A stretch of 40,922 nt of DNA from Osedax symbiont Rs1 (GTDB lineage Bacteria > Pseudomonadota > Gammaproteobacteria > Pseudomonadales > Balneatricaceae): the NCBI GenBank assembly GCA_000416275.1, contig ASZJ01000182.1:1-40922 (forward strand). Reading direction: 5' to 3'. The notes under the pieces were generated by a model. That model saw nothing but the letters and a program-made list of their open reading frames with translations, searched no databases and was not told the origin of the DNA. Both the position numbers and the translations under genes were made by a program. Of this stretch, positions 1 through 10,100 are shown piece by piece. The stretch's first letter is position 1; each line of letters begins with the position of its first letter.

Positions 1-57
1 AGAAGGTGGATTATTTACTTAGTACCCGGCAATCACCACCTCTAGGATGACTCTATT

Positions 58-3000
58 ATGCAATCAGGTTTAAATCACTATTACCGTCTTATTTGGAATG
101 CTGTGCAGCATTGTTGGGTTGTCGTGGGTGAGTTGGGTAAAGGGCGGGGTAAAAAAAGTAAAGGTATCAGTGCTCTTGTAGGTATGGCTATCGCGATCAG
201 TGGTCTCTTGATGCCCAATTTATCCTCGGCCGCACCGGTCTTGTCGCAAATACAACAAGGTCAGGGCAGTGTTGATCAACAGGGAGCGATTACCACCATT
301 AATCAACAGAGCCAGCAGCTGAGTTTAGATTGGCAAAGTTTTAATGTGCAAGCGCATGAACAAGTCAATTTTATTCAGCCTAACAGACAATCGATCGCCA
401 TTAACACCATTTTAGACAATCAAGGCAGTAAAATTCACGGGCAAATTAACGCTAACGGCCAAGTGTGGCTGGTAAACCCGAATGGGATATTATTTGGTGA
501 GCATGCCCAAGTGAATGTCGGTGGGATTGTCGCCTCAAGCTTAGCCTTATCTTCAAAGCAGGGTGACACCGCCTTATTTATTAAAGATGTAGACAGTACA
601 CTGATCCAAAATGATGGTTACATCCAGACTAGCAGTGGCGGTTACATCGCCTTAATCGGTGCACAAGTGCGCAATACCGGCACCCTTGTTAGTGAGGGCG
701 GTAATATTAGCTTAGCGGCGGGCAGTACCGTGAATCTGACGTTTGCCGGTGAAGCGTTGTTGAGCCTCGATATTCAACAAAGTACTCTCGATAACTTAGT
801 AGATAACCGGGGATTGATCCGAGCCCAAGGTGGCCGGGTGCTGATGAATGCCGGGGCAAAAGACAGTCTGTTAGCCAGTGTGGTGAATAATCAAGGAGTG
901 ATTGAAGCTCGTGGTGTCGTTGAGCAAAACGGTGAAATCATCTTGCTGTCAGGTATGACAGCCGGTACTACCTATGTGGATGGCACCTTGGATGCCAGTG
1001 CCAAAGTTGATGCCGCAGACGGTGGTTTTATTGAAACCAGTGGGCATAAAGTCAAAGTGGCCGCTAGTACAGTAATCACCACGCAGTCGGTCAATAAAAG
1101 CGGCTTGTGGTTAATTGATCCAGAGGACTTTACTGTCGCTGCTACGGGTGGAGATATGGATATTGTTACGTTAGAGGGGTATTTAAGTGGTGGCAATTGG
1201 AAAGTAGAGACAGAGAGCACTGGCACGGGTAACGGTGATATTTTTATTAATGATGCCGTCAGCTGGAATGCCAATACTACCTTGACCCTCAGTGCTTATC
1301 GCAATATTGAAATTAATGCATCTATTACGGCTACAGGCGCCAATGGCAAAGTGGATTTAAAATATGGGCAAGGGGCTGTGGCTTCAGGTAATACCGCCAG
1401 CTACAGCATCGACACGGCCAACAATGCCCAAGTTAATTTGCAGCAGGGCCTCAACTTCAGCACCACCTTGGGCTTCGATGGGGTGCAGATAGATCATACT
1501 GTGATCACTAGCTTGGGTGCGCAAGGCAGTACCACCGGCACTGATTTGCAAGGTATGAGAGGGGGTTTTGCAGGACACTATGTGTTAGGCGCCAACATTG
1601 ACGCTAGTGGCACGGTACTCTGGAATGGCGGCAAAGGTTTTGCAGCGGTTGGGGGTTCTACCAATCAATTTAGTGGCTCTTTAGATGGACTGGGCCACAG
1701 CATTGATCAGCTATTTATTGACAAACCCAATGCAGATTATCAGGGTTTGATTGGTAAATCATCGCTTAACTCAAGGGTCAGTAATATAGCGTTGACCTCC
1801 GTTGATATAACCGCCAAACATAACGTCGGCGGCTTAATTGGTGACTCGCGTAGTATGGTTAACAACAGCTCAGTAACAGGGGTTATTTCAGGAAATTCTC
1901 AAGTCGGTGGTCTGATTGGCATTGCGGATCAGGGCAGTGTCAATAATAGCTATACGGCAGTGGTTGTTGATGCTGTCGGTGACTCTACAGGCGGTTTAAT
2001 TGGTAGCAGCGGTGTTGAAGTCAGTAACAGTTATGCAACGGGAGCTGTTGACGGAGGTAGTGGGAGGTGGACCGGGGGGTTAATCGGTAATGGCGCAGGT
2101 AATGTCAGTCATAGTTACGCAACTGGCGCTGTTGATGGACGTGAATGGGTTGGCGGCCTAATAGGTCTGTTATCATCTGCCAAGACAGTCAATAATAGCT
2201 ATGCAGCTGGAGCTGTTGAAGGGTTTGGCCTAGTGGGCGGTTTAATTGGTTTTGTGGCCGTTGGTAATGTCAGCAATAGCTATGCAACAGGGTCTGTTTC
2301 GGCGGTTAATATTGCAGTTGGCGGCTTAATCGGTCGCTTGGATCATGGTAGTGTTAGTACTAGCTACGCTACTGGGCTTGTTTCAGGAACTTCGACTTTT
2401 AATCCTGTGGATAACGGTTTAATAGGTTATATCTCTGCAGCCTTAGGCAATATCAACACTGTTAGCGACAGCTTCTGGAACAAGGATACCAGCGGGCAAA
2501 TAGGTAGCGCAGGGGCGGGTGCAACTGTCGTCGGTAAAACCAGTACTGAAATGCAGCAGTCAGCCACCTTTAGCGCATGGGATACCAGTACTTGGCGTAT
2601 TTACGAGGGTAGTACCACGCCTTTGTTAAAAAGTTTTTTGACCGCCTACAGTGACGTAATTGATCCGCTAACCACGCAATATGATGGTAGCAACTTAGTG
2701 ACGCTGACGGATCATCTCTATGCTAACACTTTGTCTGCGGATGCGGGCATTTATGCGGTGAGTGTATTTTCAGACCAACAGGGCTTTGATCTAAGTAATG
2801 AATCAGCGATGATCACCATAGCGCCTAAAAGTATTTCCCTAAGTGCGACGCGTGTATACGATGGCACCACTGATTTGTCTTTAAGCTTATTAAGCACGGA
2901 TGATCTGGTCGGCAGCGATAGCCTTAATTACAGTGGGTTGGTTAACCTTGCGGCAAAAGATGCCGGAACACAAACGATCATTATCGATGCATTAATGTTA

Positions 3001-3234
3001 AACAATAGTAACTACCAGCTGGCTGGTCCACATTTAGCGACGATCAACCCTATGAGTACACCGTCAAGCTCTGTCCAGAGCCAAGTATCTAACATTAGCG
3101 CAGCACTTTTAAATGCAAATTTCTCTACTTTGAATGAGAAGTTTTCTGATGCTCTAATTACTGATCAGTTGAGCGGTGACGATGATATTAATGCCCAAGA
3201 TAAATTAATTAACAGTGCCGCGCTTGGTCGTTGA
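58..3234 (+). CDS. Two-partner secretion exoprotein, haemagglutinin N-terminal (TPS) domain with GLUG repeats
   Basis: Large secreted beta-helical adhesin or exoprotein (1058 aa) expected to cross the outer membrane through a TpsB/FhaC-type porin. Residues 5-35 resemble an extended signal peptide region (YRLIWN then WVVVGE and a basic stretch), followed by a hydrophobic segment at about 36-56 and a likely cleavage near SSAAP (56-60). The TPS domain follows, with its hallmark NPNGILFG at 140-147. About residues 590-785 carry seven VGGLIG/TGGLIG units plus a degenerate NGLIG unit alternating with NSYATG, the GLUG repeat. A YDG-type segment (VYDGTTDLSLS) lies near the C-terminus. An AGGA at 44-47 is correctly spaced from the ATG. 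No TpsB partner gene is visible downstream; it could lie upstream of the window. Family assignment is firm; the ligand is unknown. Confidence 0.9.
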   Translation: MQSGLNHYYRLIWNAVQHCWVVVGELGKGRGKKSKGISALVGMAIAISGLLMPNLSSAAPVLSQIQQGQGSVDQQGAITTINQQSQQLSLDWQSFNVQAHEQVNFIQPNRQSIAINTILDNQGSKIHGQINANGQVWLVNPNGILFGEHAQVNVGGIVASSLALSSKQGDTALFIKDVDSTLIQNDGYIQTSSGGYIALIGAQVRNTGTLVSEGGNISLAAGSTVNLTFAGEALLSLDIQQSTLDNLVDNRGLIRAQGGRVLMNAGAKDSLLASVVNNQGVIEARGVVEQNGEIILLSGMTAGTTYVDGTLDASAKVDAADGGFIETSGHKVKVAASTVITTQSVNKSGLWLIDPEDFTVAATGGDMDIVTLEGYLSGGNWKVETESTGTGNGDIFINDAVSWNANTTLTLSAYRNIEINASITATGANGKVDLKYGQGAVASGNTASYSIDTANNAQVNLQQGLNFSTTLGFDGVQIDHTVITSLGAQGSTTGTDLQGMRGGFAGHYVLGANIDASGTVLWNGGKGFAAVGGSTNQFSGSLDGLGHSIDQLFIDKPNADYQGLIGKSSLNSRVSNIALTSVDITAKHNVGGLIGDSRSMVNNSSVTGVISGNSQVGGLIGIADQGSVNNSYTAVVVDAVGDSTGGLIGSSGVEVSNSYATGAVDGGSGRWTGGLIGNGAGNVSHSYATGAVDGREWVGGLIGLLSSAKTVNNSYAAGAVEGFGLVGGLIGFVAVGNVSNSYATGSVSAVNIAVGGLIGRLDHGSVSTSYATGLVSGTSTFNPVDNGLIGYISAALGNINTVSDSFWNKDTSGQIGSAGAGATVVGKTSTEMQQSATFSAWDTSTWRIYEGSTTPLLKSFLTAYSDVIDPLTTQYDGSNLVTLTDHLYANTLSADAGIYAVSVFSDQQGFDLSNESAMITIAPKSISLSATRVYDGTTDLSLSLLSTDDLVGSDSLNYSGLVNLAAKDAGTQTIIIDALMLNNSNYQLAGPHLATINPMSTPSSSVQSQVSNISAALLNANFSTLNEKFSDALITDQLSGDDDINAQDKLINSAALGR

Positions 3235-4040
3235 GAGAGGAATAAAAAGTAATCTCACTCCAAAGTAAAGCTGTTAGATGTATAGATAATCCAATTTAGG
3301 GAGTCTTCTATGTGAATGGGAGATTGTATAACTTGTGCCGAGAGCAGCGGTTTTTCTGCAAAAAACACTCGTTATACTACTTTTTGTCTAGAGTGCTGAT
3401 AAGGGGGGGGATTGAACCACTCCACAAAATTTTAAACACCTACGTCAGTGAATGCTATATCGCCGGGTTGAAATGGATACTGTTTTTTGTGTCGATGCCA
3501 TTACGAGACCTTTGTATTTAAATTTTTTTTGAAGGGGTAGTAAAACCTAAAATGTTTCAGGTTGATTACAATTGTGTTGAAAATAGAGCAATCATCACTG
3601 TTATGGTCGACACTATTTAGGTGAGCAAAAGTAGTATCTCACTACAGTCAAAAAATTAAACAGCTTTGTTGTTTTTGGTCTAACCTTTAAGTTCAATTGG
3701 CTTAAGTAGTTTCCGTGAGGGTGATTAGTTTTTTTTGCCAATAAAACGATTGCCTGATTACCCATGAAACTCAGTCGATTTTTAAAAAAATTAAATTTTA
3801 ATAGTATAATCAATACGTTAAAATGTTTTATGAAGCGCAGTCAGTATGCAAGCTCATTATCTTACAAAAGTATTTTTTGCTAAGTTCATTGCCATAATTA
3901 GGTAGGGGATTTGGCCTAAATATAGCTGTTAAGTGACGGGTAATCAGTAACGAATATATTTCTTAATTGTTACAGCTGGCTAAAAAGCTGTTGGACCTGC
4001 ACCTAAGTAAAGTGTCGCCAGCAGAAAAAAACAAACAGGC

Positions 4041-4251
4041 TGAGACCTTTGCATAACGTTGCGAGCGAAGATAAGACAAGACAAGGAAAAAACCGGCGAG
4101 ATAGCGGAGTCAGTGTGCCCCCTCACTTTGGGTACAGTGTGCCCTTCTTTATGGGTATTACTGGTGTAAATGAGCATATTAAGCCGTTTTGTAATGCCGT
4201 ATTACCGAGCGCAGTTATCATACCTTCTGGGTAAGTTATGCAAAGATTTCA
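4041..4251 (+). mobile_element. MITE family 1, copy a (TGAGACC ends, 3-bp target duplication)
   Basis: A 211-bp non-coding element. The left end reads TGAGACCTTTGCATAAC; the right end, reverse complemented, reads TGAAATCTTTGCATAAC. It is flanked on both sides by GGC (4038-4040 and 4252-4254), a 3-bp target duplication. It aligns along its length with 34395-34545 in the opposite orientation and more weakly with 38755-38909. It is too short to encode a transposase, so it would need one in trans; the 3-bp duplication would fit some IS5-family groups (inference). Confidence 0.8.
4111..4157 (+). repeat. 47-bp block with internal tandem duplication, inside the MITE
   Basis: This block is absent from the related copy at 34395-34545, where the flanking GGAGT and TTACTGG are directly joined. 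It consists of two tandem units of about 23 bp, each with the pattern AGTGTGCCC, a 7-base spacer, then TGGGTA, so each can fold into a short GCCC/GGGT hairpin. A single related unit occurs at 17741-17763. Confidence 0.65.
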
Positions 4252-4718
4252 GGCTAATTTATATTAGCTTGATTGTTAAGGTAACCTCGGACCAGCATGC
4301 ACAGAAACTCTTAGGCATGTCCAGAGTTTCTCTAATAAGTGCCATATAAATGACTCCTTATAATAGGTCTGTATGTCTTGTGAGCTATTATCAGCAATTA
4401 ATCATAATAGGCGCAATAAAAGTGCGATAAATTTAAATAATTAAGTTAAAATTAAGCTGATTGTTTTAACAATAAATTGAAATTGGCTAATTTTTATAAA
4501 TGGTAGCGGAGTTCAAAGTAACCAGGCTTGATGAATTGTGCTCATAACCTTGGCTTTGGTGATTGCTAGCTAGCCAAAATTAGCAATTCTTAGAAAACGT
4601 CAAAACAAGTCACACTAGCGCATAGGGAGGGTACGAGACATGTTCCGAAATTCCCTAGCACCAAGCCGGAGTAGGTGTGACTGGCTTATCCATGAACTTG
4701 AGAGTATTGATCTGATTT

Positions 4719-5264
4719 ATGCAAAAAGGATTTAGTTTAGTAGAATTGATGATCGCTGTTAGCGTGACATTGCTGCTCATCACTGTCGCTATCCCCAGTT
4801 TCGAAACTAGTGTGTTGGGGGTACGCGGCAGTTCGCTGGCAGATAAGTTGATTTCAAGTATCCACATGGTACGCAGCGAAGCTATTTCTCGAAATTCAAG
4901 AGTCACTCTCTGTGCCAGTGTCGATGGTGAAAGCTGCGATGATACTGCCGTCAACTGGAGTCGAGGATGGATAGCTACTTGGTACAACCCCGAGCTAGCT
5001 AAAACTGAAGTGATTCGCTACTGGAAGGTATCCTCTCAAGGGGCAAGAGTGCAGTTGGGAGGGGTAAATAGCCACCAACTCATTTATAAAGCTAATGGAG
5101 AGGCTTTTTTAAGTGCCGACGGTAGCGCCGAATTAGTGCCTCCTATAGCCATTGGCTTTAGAACACAAATTGATGGCTGTGTAGATTTTGAGTACAAGCA
5201 CGCAAGGACCATTCAAATAACCCCGTTTGGAACAGTCACTGTTGAGAAAGAAAAATGTATATGA
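4719..5264 (+). CDS. fimT: Type IV pilus minor pilin FimT/GspH-like
   Basis: Minor pseudopilin (181 aa) of the type IVa pilus tip/priming complex. The class III prepilin signal is MQKG^FSLVEL: cleavage after Gly4 leaves Phe1 and the conserved Glu5, followed by a hydrophobic helix to about residue 28. The remainder has the GspH/FimT pattern, with SSIHMVRSEAISRNSRVTLC and two later Cys pairs typical of these pilins. It is the first gene of a run of overlapping genes; its last 10 bases overlap pilV. FimT-type proteins are known in some species for DNA binding during uptake; that role here is not shown by the sequence. Confidence 0.85.
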   Translation: MQKGFSLVELMIAVSVTLLLITVAIPSFETSVLGVRGSSLADKLISSIHMVRSEAISRNSRVTLCASVDGESCDDTAVNWSRGWIATWYNPELAKTEVIRYWKVSSQGARVQLGGVNSHQLIYKANGEAFLSADGSAELVPPIAIGFRTQIDGCVDFEYKHARTIQITPFGTVTVEKEKCI

Positions 5265-5734
5265 GGCGTCAACAAGGTAGCAGCTTGATCGAGGTACTAG
5301 TTACCATTCTGATTGTCTCGGTGGGGTTATTGGGTATGGCGAATGTCCAATTAGCTGCAATGGCCTTAAATCAAAATGCTTATCAACGTTTGCAAGCGGT
5401 TAATTTAGCCCATGAAATTGCTGATAGTCTGTTTGTAAATAGTACTCAGGCAGTCGCTGAATATTATACATTACAGCTAAATGGAAATGGCAACGCGCCT
5501 GCGGGAAGTGTGGCCGCCGAGGATATTGCACACTGGATCGCACAGGCTGTTCGCAAATTACCTAGTGGCAGGGTGGTTATAAGTCGTCCGCAGGTCATGG
5601 GAATTGCGGCCAATGTAAAAGTTTATACTATTACTATTTGCTGGCTGGAAAAAAATGCTGATATAGCGATGCCAAACACTTGCGGTGCCAATGATCGTGC
5701 GATGTTCAGCTTTAGCGCGAGTAGTCGAATATGA
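5255..5734 (+). CDS. pilV: Type IV pilus minor pilin PilV
   Basis: Minor pilin (159 aa) acting in the pilus tip complex with PilW, PilX and PilY1. The prepilin peptidase site is RRQQG^SSLIEVLVTILIVSVGLLGMANVQ, with Ser rather than Phe at mature position 1, which is tolerated in PilV proteins. The conserved Glu5 and the PilV-typical GLLG pattern in the helix are present. There is a second in-frame ATG at 5261. Translation is probably coupled to fimT (10-base overlap) and to pilW (ATGA overlap). Confidence 0.88.
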   Translation: MYMRRQQGSSLIEVLVTILIVSVGLLGMANVQLAAMALNQNAYQRLQAVNLAHEIADSLFVNSTQAVAEYYTLQLNGNGNAPAGSVAAEDIAHWIAQAVRKLPSGRVVISRPQVMGIAANVKVYTITICWLEKNADIAMPNTCGANDRAMFSFSASSRI

Positions 5735-6567
5735 TATCGTTGACAGCTAGAAATAGATTAATTGCTAAGAAAACAACACCTCAGCTTGGATTCTCTCTAA
5801 TAGAGTTGATGATAGCAATGACCTTAGGGGCATTTGTTATTGGGGGGATTATCAGCGTCTTTATTACCTCCGGGCAAAGCTACAGATTGCAGCAGGCAAT
5901 CAGTCAAGTGCAAGACAAAGGACGGTTTTCTGTCAAAAAGTTGCGTGAGGGAATACAAACTGCAGGCTTTAAATTAGATTACAACACTGTGGCGATTAAA
6001 GAAATTGTCGGCGGAGTTGATGAATGTACTATTGATGCGACAGTCAAAATTCTTGAAGTGTATTGGTACTATATCGATCCTGAATTAGATCAGAGTAAAG
6101 ACAGTGAAATGCGCTATTGTTTTTATTTGCGAGGCGATAAAAAGTTAGTTAGAAGAAGAATTTCTGGACCGGCAGATAAAAAACCAGGGACAAGTGTTGC
6201 AGAAGATGAATTTGTTATTCTCGCCGACGTACACCACTTAGATTTCAGCTTCGCCGTTGATCTGGATGGGGTAGAAGGTATCGATATAGTACCGCCAAAT
6301 AGTACTTATATGACTGCAGATAAATTGCAAGTAGGCACTGGTAGCACTGCTGCTACCACTGCTACCTGGCAAAAAGTGCGCGCGGTGCGAATTAATATAA
6401 TTGTCGCCAGTGATATACCCAATGTCACTGATGATCCTCAAACTTTAATAGTGCCATTTTGGGTGGAGGATGAAAACGGCATAAAGAGGCGGCAATTTCA
6501 GGCGCCAGACAAGCGCTTATACCAGGAGTATAGCGCGACTATTGCCTTGAGGAATCGTAAACATTGA
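5731..6567 (+). CDS. pilW: Type IV pilus minor pilin PilW
   Basis: Minor pilin of 278 aa. A fairly long leader (MISLTARNRLIAKKTTPQLG) precedes the processing site G^FSLIELMIAMTLG, then a hydrophobic helix. PilW proteins are larger than other minor pilins and couple PilX/PilV to PilY1 at the pilus tip; length and gene order match. The start overlaps the pilV stop by 4 bases and the end overlaps pilX by 4 bases, so co-translation is likely. The C-terminal portion (KVRAVRINIIVAS) matches the usual late strand region of PilW. Confidence 0.88.
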   Translation: MISLTARNRLIAKKTTPQLGFSLIELMIAMTLGAFVIGGIISVFITSGQSYRLQQAISQVQDKGRFSVKKLREGIQTAGFKLDYNTVAIKEIVGGVDECTIDATVKILEVYWYYIDPELDQSKDSEMRYCFYLRGDKKLVRRRISGPADKKPGTSVAEDEFVILADVHHLDFSFAVDLDGVEGIDIVPPNSTYMTADKLQVGTGSTAATTATWQKVRAVRINIIVASDIPNVTDDPQTLIVPFWVEDENGIKRRQFQAPDKRLYQEYSATIALRNRKH

Positions 6568-7097
6568 ATAAATCAGCTATCAAGTCAGCTATCAAGTCAC
6601 CTATAAAATCAGCGCAAATTGGCGTGGCCTTAATCATAGGGCTGATCTTTTTATTGCTGATGTCGATGATGGGGCTTGCAGCGATGCAAAGTGTCACCAT
6701 TCAAGAGCGAATTGGCGGTAACAGCATAGACAACTACCGTGCTTTTCAAGGCGCAGAAGTTGCATTGGCGGGGGCCGAACAAGCGACAGAGAGAGCAAAT
6801 TTTAAAGCCGGATATGTAAGGGATGTTCCGCCGGCGGGTAGCTTAAAGTTAATGACAGATTCAGAGCTGTTAGATCCCGCTAATTGGGTGTGTAACGACC
6901 TTAGTTTAAATACTGGAATAGATGACGATGAACGTAAATTATGTGTGCAAAATGCTGACTATAAAGAACCTAATGCATCTAATAATCCAATGGTGAAATA
7001 CGAAAAAATTGGCAGTGCAGAATTTAGAATTACGGTGTGGGCTCAAGGTGAAGGACGCTCAAAAGTGATGTTGCAATCTTTTTATATTAAAAATTAA
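6564..7097 (+). CDS. pilX: Type IV pilus minor pilin/assembly protein PilX
   Basis: PilX-type protein of 177 aa. The hydrophobic helix IGVALIIGLIFLLLMSMMGLAAMQ followed by ERIGGNSIDNYRAFQGAEVAL matches the PilX N-terminal domain, in which the processing glycine precedes VAL. The start appears to be TTG overlapping the pilW stop (TTGA). The leader is repetitive (SAIKSAIKSPIKSAQ) because of a roughly 12-bp in-frame DNA repeat at 6571-6612, so leader length may vary between strains. It is expected to bridge the pilin-like subcomplex to PilY1. Confidence 0.85.
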   Translation: MNKSAIKSAIKSPIKSAQIGVALIIGLIFLLLMSMMGLAAMQSVTIQERIGGNSIDNYRAFQGAEVALAGAEQATERANFKAGYVRDVPPAGSLKLMTDSELLDPANWVCNDLSLNTGIDDDERKLCVQNADYKEPNASNNPMVKYEKIGSAEFRITVWAQGEGRSKVMLQSFYIKN

Positions 7098-7150
7098 TAC
7101 AAATTAAAGATGCAATATATGGAATGTATAGAAATATTGGAAGTACTAAA

Positions 7151-10100
7151 ATGAATAAATATAAAACTTATTTAATGATGTTGGTTGGTCTTGCGATCGC
7201 CACTTGTCCTGTTGCAGATGAATTATCCCTCCCCAATTATCCATTGCAGACCACAGGTTTTGTTGAACCCAATGTACTTTTTTTGATTGATAATTCCGGA
7301 AGCATGGGTATTGTTGATCCTGGAGCTTCGGCGAGTCGTTTAGCGATTGCCAAAAAAGTGGCCATTGATATTATCAAAGAAACCGCTGATGTTAGATTTT
7401 GCCTAGGTGCCTTTAATAAGCCAACCGCAAGTGACAACGCTAAGGGTGGGCGAGTTGTTAGCGAATGTAAAATACCAACTATAGTGCCCAATCAGTCGTA
7501 TACCTTTATAGAACAGGCTATTAATCATTTAGAACCGGACAGTTGGACTCCACTGGCGGAAGCTTATTATGAAATGGTCGGTTATTTTAGGAACGGTCGA
7601 TCCATTTACAATAGTGATGTTGTCGGAAGAGAGAGCCCGATTCAATATCGCTGTCAAAAAAATTACTCGATTGTCTTGACTGATGGAGTGCCATATTTCG
7701 ACGCTAGCTTTCCCGGCTTAGATGCGCAAGTTTCCGGTAGGACGGTTAAATTTGGCGATTATGATAATGTGGCAAATGATGGCGACTTAAATAATAACGA
7801 TATATACCAGCGGTACTTATTTCTAGATGACATCGCAAAATTTGCCTATGAGACAGATTTACGCGGACAGGATGAATTAGATCTGGCGAATAAAAGTTTT
7901 AATGACGTATTATTCCCTCAGCAAAATTTAATAACCTATACCGTAGGTTTTACCTTAAATGATACTAAAGCATTGAAAATGCTTGAAGATGCAGCAGAGA
8001 AAGAAGGCTACGGTCACGGCAAATACTATAACGCAAGTACTTATGAGGAGCTCAAAACTTCATTCGGTAAAGCTTTGACAGACATCACCGATACCAGTCA
8101 ATCAGTCGCTGCCGCCAGTGCGAATACCAGCGAGTTGGTCGCTAACTCCAAATTATATCAGTCTCGCTACACGGCTAAAGATTGGACGGGTGAACTGATT
8201 GCATTGGCGATAGACAAAGATAGCTATCAAGTTTCCAAAACTCCTGAATGGAGTGCTCCGGTTGAGCTAAACGTGTCTAGCAGAGTGGTATACAGCGGGC
8301 ATAAAAGCGGTTCACTGTTTAAAAAAGAAAATTTTAATCTGCAAGAAATTGCCGATCTGTTTGGTGATCAACGGATTGTCGCCTACATTAAAGGCACTGA
8401 ATTTTCTGATTATAGAGATAGAACCTTACCTATGGGGGATGTTGTGAACTCGACGCCGGTATACGTGGCGCCGCCGATTATTAATGCTTATAGCGATGCT
8501 GATTTCGCCAGTAAATACTCTGATTTTTATGCCAGCAACAAAGACCGAAGCCCGATGATTTATCTAGGCGCGAATGATGGAATGTTGCATGGTTTCAATG
8601 CTGACAATGGTTATGAAAAATTGGCCTTTATACCCTCTAAAGTGTTACCCAATTTGAAATATTTAGCAGATAAAAATTACCGGCATCAATTTTATGTGGA
8701 TGGATCTCCGGTAGTTGAGTCGGTCTACGCTGATGATAAGTGGCTAAGCTTACTGGTAGGGGGGCTAGGCAGAGGTGGACAGGGCATCTACGCACTAGAT
8801 GTTAGCAGTGATGACTATCAAAATACCGAGTCTGCTGCAAGTTCAGTATTTCAGTGGGAGTTTAGCGATGCAATAGATGCGGACTTAGGGTTTACTTATA
8901 GTAGTCCGCAAATAATGCGTTTAAATGATGGCAATTTCTACGTTGTTATATCAAGTGGATATAATAATACCACGGCAAGTGATGAGAGTGACAACCACCT
9001 CAGCAGCACCGGTAATGCGGTGTTGTTTTTACTGAATGTGGCAACCGGGGCTATAGAGAAAAAACTATCCACAGGTGTAGGTATGAAAGATCCTGCCAAT
9101 CATAGTATCGCCAATGGTTTGGGGGCGGTGGTCGGGCTTGATGTTAACAGCGATGGCAAAAAAGATTACCTGTATGCTGGAGATCTATTTGGCAATGTTT
9201 GGAAATTTGATTTGAGTTCTGAATCTGCTGATGACTGGGGTGCAGACAATGATAATAATGATGATCAAAATCCCTCGCTACTGTTTTCTGCGGTGGATGA
9301 TCAAGGTCAGGAGCAGCCAATAACCGCCGCCTTAACAGCGGTAAAACTGCCCAATAAAGACATAATGATCTTTTTCGGTACGGGAAAATACTTGGAAGAA
9401 AAAGATACTTTAGCCAAAAATATCGGCGTGCAAACCTTCTATGGAATAAAAGACCAAGGCGTGACAGTTACCGGTAGAGCAGAGCTTTTAAAGCAGAGCA
9501 TTATCTACCATGGAGACGTAAAATTTATAACCTCTAGCCAACAAGAAGTAAATCGAGAAGTGCGTATTACCAGTAACAATCAATACTCTGGATACCAAAA
9601 AGGTTGGTATATGGATTTACAAATGCCCAATTATAGCCACACAGATGTAGTCACCAACGAAAATCTCGGAGTCACTTATAGCTCCTATGGGGAGCAAGTT
9701 ATAGTTCGCTCTGTCTACCGGGATAGTCATGACGGATCTAATCATCGAAGCGATGGGCGGATATTTTTTGTTTCAGATTTACCTAACAATGCTGATAAGT
9801 GCTTACCCTCATCAAAGAACTATTTAATGTCCCTGGACGCTAATAGCGGTGCAAGATTTGATTATATCGCGGTAGATATCAATAATGATGGAGTTATTGA
9901 TCAAGGTGACGGCATAGAAACTGGTATATCAGACAAATTTGGAACCAAGACTCTCTCATCAACATCTGGTTTTGAAATTAATAGCCGACAAGCTCCGACC
10001 TTTTTAGATATTTTAGACGGCGAGAACAAAACAGATCAGGAAGTAATGATATTTAGCAGCTCGAGTGTCTGTAAAACAGGCGGAGACAACTGTTCTTATG

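Larger units (their letters stand above)
3235..4718. other. Gene-free AT-rich spacer with one MITE
   Basis: About 1.5 kb between the exoprotein and the pilin operon. Short open frames exist (for example 3312-3521 +) but show no convincing ribosome site, domain or codon pattern, so I call no gene. The stretch holds one MITE (4041-4251) and, at about 3505-3519, a lone sequence resembling that element's terminal GAGACCTTTG. The promoter for the pilin operon should lie in 4255-4718, but I cannot fix its -35 and -10. Confidence 0.6.

Noticed and set aside
3390-3430. A GGTTCAATCC-like tRNA T-arm on the minus strand
   Set aside because: No matching acceptor, anticodon or D arm could be placed around it, so it is not a tRNA gene.
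3312-3521. 69-aa open frame after the exoprotein gene
   Set aside because: No ribosome site, domain or plausible composition; part of its end resembles a MITE terminus.
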